Source: Leclercia adecarboxylata
GTDB lineage: Bacteria > Pseudomonadota > Gammaproteobacteria > Enterobacterales > Enterobacteriaceae
Assembly: GCF_006171285.1 (NCBI RefSeq)
Contig: NZ_CP040889.1
Coordinates: 3,968,001 to 4,032,000, forward strand
Direction: 5' to 3'
DNA: 64,000 nt
In this document: positions 58,572-64,000 of the stretch, in pieces
Layout of the letters: every line of letters starts with the position of its first letter
Numbering within the stretch: the stretch's first letter is position 1
Position numbers and translations under genes: made by a program
Notes under the pieces: generated by a model
What the model was told of the DNA's origin: nothing
The model's database searches: none
What the model saw: the letters and a program-made list of their open reading frames with translations, nothing else

Positions 58572-60524
58572 ATGACTAAAACTGTAACTTCACTTCTTGT
58601 CAGATACCCTGATGCCTTTACAGGCAAACAACATACCCACTTTCTTGAAATTCAACTTGTCGATGAACTTAATAAACCTGTCACCGGTATGCCTTATAGG
58701 GCTAAAAGTGAAGGCCTCAATGACAAAATTTATGAGGGCAAAAGTGATGCGGATGGTCTTATTCGATTAACAGGTCTCCACTGGCTCGATCTCACATTGA
58801 CACTGGATGCACAGCATCTGGCGGATGAAATGGAAAATCGGCCACTAGGACTTTCACGCCATCCCGGGAATGCTAAACAATCCAATAGAAATGATCGTTC
58901 AGACTGGCGTTCGAATGTGCAGATCGGTGCAGAGCAGAAAGGGTATTTATATCATTATGCGGTCATCGGGGAATTGTGCGACCAGGTGCCGGAAATTGAA
59001 GGTTGGGATCGGAAGACGCCACCAATTTATCATTTTCCTGAAGAAACGGCGCTGAAAGGGAAAAGGATAAGCTGTGACCAATTCGATCAACGGCATGTTA
59101 TTGAGATATGTCCTTTTCGGGCATGGATCCTGGTGCTGCACGACACAAAAGAGTATGCCCTGGCGAACGGCTATAATCTGGGCTTGATGGCGGATATGGC
59201 TTATGCTGAAAAGCATATCGTGGAGTCTTTTTTCCTGGAAAAATGTCTGGATCTTTCTGCAACGCCTCAGCATGAAGAATTTCCAGCGTATCCTCATGCA
59301 TTAACGATTGATGTACCTTTTAGCAAGCGTTATACCACGGCAGCATTCCTGGATACCAAAGCTAAAAAGCCCAGTGAATCATCAAGTCCTTTACTCGATA
59401 GTACCCAACTATTTTACGTTGAGTGTGACGAGCATTTAGCCGTTGCGTGGCGAGGGACACAGGAAATTCCCGATTGGTTAACCGATGGAGCATATTCTCC
59501 ACTACCTTGTCCACCAGAACTGGCTAACGCTGGATGTATTCATGGAGGGTTCTTAGCAGCTTATCAACTGGCGACGGCACGATTTGATTTCGAATTTAAT
59601 GCGATTGAAGAAGCATTATCAGAAGCTAATGGTAATAAAAAACTCTTCATTTGCGGCCATAGTTTGGGAGGCGCACTTGGTCTCACTTATGCTGCTAAAG
59701 TAAAAGAATTTCAGCCGATTCTCTATACATACGGTATGCCTCGTACCTTTACCGCAAATGCAGTGGGAAACATTCATCAAATTACCCATTACCGGCACGT
59801 TAACGACACAGATACCATTACCAGTGTTCCCTTTGATGCCAATATGGATAACTGGCTTTACGGCAAATTTGGCCCGATCGGCGCAACGCTGGGGTTCTTC
59901 TGGACACTGCTGGTGGAGCTTCCTGTACAGATGGCAGGGGCATATACTGGGGAACACTACTGGCATCATGGCAAACCGGTAGTCTTCTTTCGCACTACGC
60001 AGACAAATAGTTGGGAAGAGTGTAGGGTGATGATGAATCCAAACACCTGTCGTCGCCTGAGTTACAGTCTGCCAGCTAAAGCCCGTTTGTTCCTTATTCC
60101 GTCGTTATCAGAGGATGAAAATAACAGGGCAAAACAGGCCCAGGAAGATTTCATTCGCAAATATCCTAAGGATGATATCGAGCGTATTTTTCCGCGAAAT
60201 ACTAATCCGTCTTTTGACCATATGACTAACCCTATTAGACATTCCATGGCAAAAGAGTATCTACCATTCCTTAATAATCAACTCCTGGAATCCGCATGGC
60301 CGGAACTGCAAATGGTGCGTAAATCCCGGCGTGAGATTTTTAACCGACAGATGGAGCGTTATGCTCAAAACACCCCTGAGGAGGAGTTAACCCGCAACAG
60401 GATATTTCTTGGGTTGCAGGAGGAGCTTCACAGAGCGCTTGTATTAACAAAAGCATTACCCTGCGGGGAGAATGCATTAATTCGTTTTAAATCAGTTGCG
60501 GAGGAAGAAATTGAAATCAATTAA
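58572..60524 (+). CDS. T6SS lipase effector (Tle, lipase class 3 fold)
   Basis: 650 residues, two bases after vgrG. Lipase 3 core at about 285-470: nucleophile Ser364 in ICGHSLGGALG, likely Asp412 or Asp414 in HVNDTDTITSVP, likely His in EHYWHHGKPV. The N-terminal 100 residues (LVDELNKPVTGMPYRAKSEG) look like a spike-adapter domain. A hydrophobic segment at about 436-455 may enter membranes. Probable phospholipase delivered into competitors. A Tle/Tli pair of this kind is known from Enterobacter cloacae; that identity is inferred. Confidence 0.88.
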   Translation: MTKTVTSLLVRYPDAFTGKQHTHFLEIQLVDELNKPVTGMPYRAKSEGLNDKIYEGKSDADGLIRLTGLHWLDLTLTLDAQHLADEMENRPLGLSRHPGNAKQSNRNDRSDWRSNVQIGAEQKGYLYHYAVIGELCDQVPEIEGWDRKTPPIYHFPEETALKGKRISCDQFDQRHVIEICPFRAWILVLHDTKEYALANGYNLGLMADMAYAEKHIVESFFLEKCLDLSATPQHEEFPAYPHALTIDVPFSKRYTTAAFLDTKAKKPSESSSPLLDSTQLFYVECDEHLAVAWRGTQEIPDWLTDGAYSPLPCPPELANAGCIHGGFLAAYQLATARFDFEFNAIEEALSEANGNKKLFICGHSLGGALGLTYAAKVKEFQPILYTYGMPRTFTANAVGNIHQITHYRHVNDTDTITSVPFDANMDNWLYGKFGPIGATLGFFWTLLVELPVQMAGAYTGEHYWHHGKPVVFFRTTQTNSWEECRVMMNPNTCRRLSYSLPAKARLFLIPSLSEDENNRAKQAQEDFIRKYPKDDIERIFPRNTNPSFDHMTNPIRHSMAKEYLPFLNNQLLESAWPELQMVRKSRREIFNRQMERYAQNTPEEELTRNRIFLGLQEELHRALVLTKALPCGENALIRFKSVAEEEIEIN

Positions 60525-61283
60525 TTGTTTATTTATGCTGACATTGATGTTCCCTCTGGCAGGTTGTGCAAGTCGACCGGATTATACTCTCAATCCACCT
60601 GCCAATGCTAATTGGATAGATATAGCTTTAAAATTACCAGCACAGGTAGAAGTAATGCCTATGGATGCGTTGTATCGTTCGGAAAAATGCCAGCGTGAAA
60701 TTTATGACCAAAAAATAGAGTCGCACAGAAGTTTGGAAAATGGAAAAAATCCTCAGGTTGTTAGGATGATTAAGCAGAAAAATAGTGATATATGGCAACA
60801 TCGCTTCGCGCTAAATGGTGGAGGTAAATGTGAGTGGAAACTCAGCACCGTCAGGGTTGATATGAAATTAATGAGAAACACTCCCCTGACACAAGGAAAA
60901 AATCCCACATCGGTAAGTTATGTCTTTGCCTTCGATGATGAATTTTATAGCGGAGGGGGGATGCCCGGACAAAGAAAGAGGTGCATGGCAACCTGGAGAT
61001 TAAAACGGATTTTTTCCCTATGGTCTATATCAATCATGCCTTCAACGAAATCGATATCGATATGTTTGGTGGTAATGTCAGAAAAACAGAGTGGAGCAGA
61101 CATTACAGAGTACATGATACTCAGAAAATTGTTATTACCCCAGTCCTCCATGCTAGCAAAGTCGTGACGCTGGAAAGTCCGCCTACGCCACCAGGCAAAG
61201 TGACGGTAACCTATCCCGATGGGAGTAAAGAGAGCGTTTCGGGGATTATTCCGGATTACGCAAAATTGCTTTCAATGATGTAA
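60511..61283 (+). pseudogene. Immunity lipoprotein copy 1, frameshifted (Tli-like)
   Basis: TTG start behind GAGGAAG, overlapping the lipase stop. Lipoprotein signal MKSINCLFMLTLMFPLAGC with lipobox LAGC. The frame matches copies 2 and 3 up to FYSGGG, where six G at 60955-60960 shift it. Adding one G restores GDARTKKEVHGNLEIKTDFF and a normal end at 61283 (IIPDYAKLLSMM). As read, the frame ends wrongly at 61167. Either a real one-base loss (possibly phase-variable) or a sequencing error. Confidence 0.85.
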
Positions 61284-61332
61284 CAAGACACCTGACCAGA
61301 AGCTTTTAGGATTTTCATCAAGGAGGAATACC

Positions 61333-62109
61333 GTGAAGCATATTAACATCGCACTATTACTATTAGCGCTTCCATTGAATGGATGTGCCCGTCGCCCCGA
61401 CTATACTCTTAACCCACCGGCCAGAACTGAGTGGGTGAACGTTACGGTGGAGTTGCCCCCTTATACTGAAGTAACGCCGATGGACGTGTTATACCGATCG
61501 GATAAATGCCAGCGAGAGGATTATGACAGTACGACTGAATCTCACGTTCGAAATGAACGAGGTTTTAATCCTCAGATTTTCAGAATGATTCGACAGGAAA
61601 ACAGCAATATATGGCACAGTCGTATTGCTCTGGATGGTGGCGGCAAATGCGAATGGAAACTGAGCGTCTTACGCATTGATATTCAGCCAGTGCATACCCT
61701 TCCTTTAGCGAAGGAAAAAAAACTTATTCAGACAAGCTATGCCTTTAGCTTTGATAGTGAGGATTATGTTGGTGGTGGGGGCGTAGGGATTGTCAGAAAA
61801 ACTCAGGGTGATCTTACAATTAATACAGTGCTTTTCCCAATGGTGGTAATCAATCATGCTCTAAATAAACAAACATTAAGATTTTTTGCGGGTGATACTG
61901 ATAAGGAGAAATGGAGCAGACATTACAGAGTCGATAAAATAAAAAATATAGGAATAAAACCTGATTTGTTTATTGATAAGGTTGTCGTGCTTGAAACGCC
62001 AAAAAAGAAAACCGATCCGGCAGGCATGACCATAACTTACCCTGATGGCACAGTAGAACTTAAACGAACTATTATCCCGGACTACACGAAATTGCTTTCA
62101 ATGATGTAA
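61333..62109 (+). CDS. Immunity lipoprotein copy 2 (Tli-like)
   Basis: 258 residues, GTG start behind AAGGAGG. Lipobox LNGC after MKHINIALLLLALPLNGC. Conserved core shared with its neighbours: RPDYTLNPPARTEWVNV, DVLYRSDKCQRE, GGGKCEWKLS, TYPDGT, IIPDYTKLLSMM. Periplasmic lipoproteins next to a T6SS phospholipase are expected to neutralise it. Intact. Starts a repeat unit of 827 bp. Confidence 0.85.
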   Translation: MKHINIALLLLALPLNGCARRPDYTLNPPARTEWVNVTVELPPYTEVTPMDVLYRSDKCQREDYDSTTESHVRNERGFNPQIFRMIRQENSNIWHSRIALDGGGKCEWKLSVLRIDIQPVHTLPLAKEKKLIQTSYAFSFDSEDYVGGGGVGIVRKTQGDLTINTVLFPMVVINHALNKQTLRFFAGDTDKEKWSRHYRVDKIKNIGIKPDLFIDKVVVLETPKKKTDPAGMTITYPDGTVELKRTIIPDYTKLLSMM

Positions 62110-62159
62110 CAAGACACCAGCCCAGAAGTTTTTTAGGATTTTCATCAAGGAGGAATACC

Positions 62160-62933
62160 GTGAAGCATATTAACATCGCACTATTACTATTAGCGCTTCC
62201 ATTGAATGGATGTGCCAGTCGCCCCGACTATACTCTTCACCCACCGGCCAGAACTGAGTGGGTGAACGTTACGTTGGAGTTGCCCCCTTATACTGAGGTA
62301 ACGCCGATGGACGTGTTATACCGATCGGATAAATGCCAGCGAGAAGTCTATGATGAAAAAATAGAATCGCATAGAAGTCTTGAAAGAGGAAAAAATCCCA
62401 GAGTCGTAAGAATGATCCAACAAGGGAACAGCAATATATGGCACAGTCGTATTGCTTCAGATGGTGGCGGCAAATGCGAATGGAAACTCAGCGGAATACG
62501 TATTGATCTCCAGCCGCAAAAAACGCTGCCACTTGCCGCCGGGAAAAAAATCATACCGACGAGCTACGAATTTGCTTTTGACGATGACGCTTATTCTGCT
62601 GGAGAAGGTTCGGGTACCAGAAGAGAAGCCTATGATGATGTGTATATCAAGACGGTACTTTTCCCTATGGTTATCCACCATCGGGATAATGAGGTCGTTC
62701 TGAAGTTTTTTGGCGGGAATACCAATAAATTACAATGGAGTCGATTTTACAGGGTGCATGATGTTAAAAATATCACTATTGAACCACTATTGTATCTTAA
62801 AAAAGTTGTTTCGCTTGAAGCACCCAAAAGCAGCCGCGCCCCAGCAGGCATGACCATAACCTACCCTGATGGCACAGTAGAAATTAAGCGGGCCATCATC
62901 CCTGACTACGAAAGGTTACTGTCATTGCCATAA
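62160..62933 (+). CDS. Immunity lipoprotein copy 3 (Tli-like)
   Basis: 257 residues, GTG start. The leader, signal peptide and first 60 residues are nearly identical to copy 2, but the next section (KIESHRSLERGKNPRVVRMI) follows copy 1 instead. The end (AGMTITYPDGTVEIKRAI) returns to copy 2. This mosaic suggests recombination among copies. Lipobox LNGC. Same proposed role as copy 2, possibly against a different effector variant. Confidence 0.85.
   Translation: MKHINIALLLLALPLNGCASRPDYTLHPPARTEWVNVTLELPPYTEVTPMDVLYRSDKCQREVYDEKIESHRSLERGKNPRVVRMIQQGNSNIWHSRIASDGGGKCEWKLSGIRIDLQPQKTLPLAAGKKIIPTSYEFAFDDDAYSAGEGSGTRREAYDDVYIKTVLFPMVIHHRDNEVVLKFFGGNTNKLQWSRFYRVHDVKNITIEPLLYLKKVVSLEAPKSSRAPAGMTITYPDGTVEIKRAIIPDYERLLSLP

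Positions 62934-64000
<1,067 letters not shown>

Overview
The window is a chromosomal segment of an enteric bacterium, most likely Enterobacter or a close relative (Leclercia/Lelliottia type). Nearly all backbone proteins read as close homologues of E. coli K-12 proteins. From about 19 kb to the right end the gene order is that of E. coli from yeaQ back to astC (yeaQ, yoaJ, yoaK, dgcP, yeaO, nimT/nimR, yeaL, yeaH, yeaG, mipA, yeaE, yeaD, gapA, msrB, yeaC, pncA, ansA, sppA, ydjA, selD, topB, gdhA, ynjH, nudG, ynjA, ynjF, ynjE-D-C-B, xthA, astC). The join to rluE-icd on the left, the copper receptor, the chitinase and the VgrG/lipase island are not in K-12. All names come from recognising protein sequence and synteny; no database search was possible.

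Left part (1-18.4 kb): rluE (partial) and icd, then a cryptic lambdoid prophage of about 16.5 kb integrated in the 3' end of icd (the site used by e14 and phage 21). It is bounded by a 169-bp direct repeat of the icd terminus. The leftward operon holds int, xis, a RecE/DEDDh-exonuclease chimera, an Rrf2-like regulator and small genes. A short CI-like repressor and a Cro/YdaS-like protein face each other across visible PL/OL and PR/OR sites, followed by a YdaT-like gene and a truncated ydaU. An IS3-family element then joins ydaU directly to the 3' half of a tail host-specificity gene (J). All replication-late, lysis, head and most tail genes are missing, so an IS-linked deletion is the simplest explanation. 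Two tail-fibre genes, very small genes and a cargo pair (AcuI-like reductase plus NemR/AcuR-like TetR regulator) fill the right arm.

Middle part (18.4-55.9 kb): backbone. Just right of attR is a RyhB-2 type small RNA on the minus strand, with a Fur box inside its promoter, next to yeaQ and the tiny membrane proteins YoaJ and YoaK. After that come central metabolism (gapA, gdhA), stress genes (yeaG-yeaH, msrB), salvage (pncA, ansA), selenium (selD), DNA maintenance (topB, xthA, nudG) and the ynj ABC transporter/sulfurtransferase cluster. Three REP/BIME clusters lie between genes.

Right part (56-63 kb): an AT-richer type VI secretion island inserted between xthA and astC. It encodes VgrG, a class 3 lipase effector and three tandem paralogous lipoproteins that are probably its immunity proteins. 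The first lipoprotein gene is frameshifted in a G tract. The window ends in astC, preceded by a sigma-54 promoter and probable NtrC and ArgR sites.
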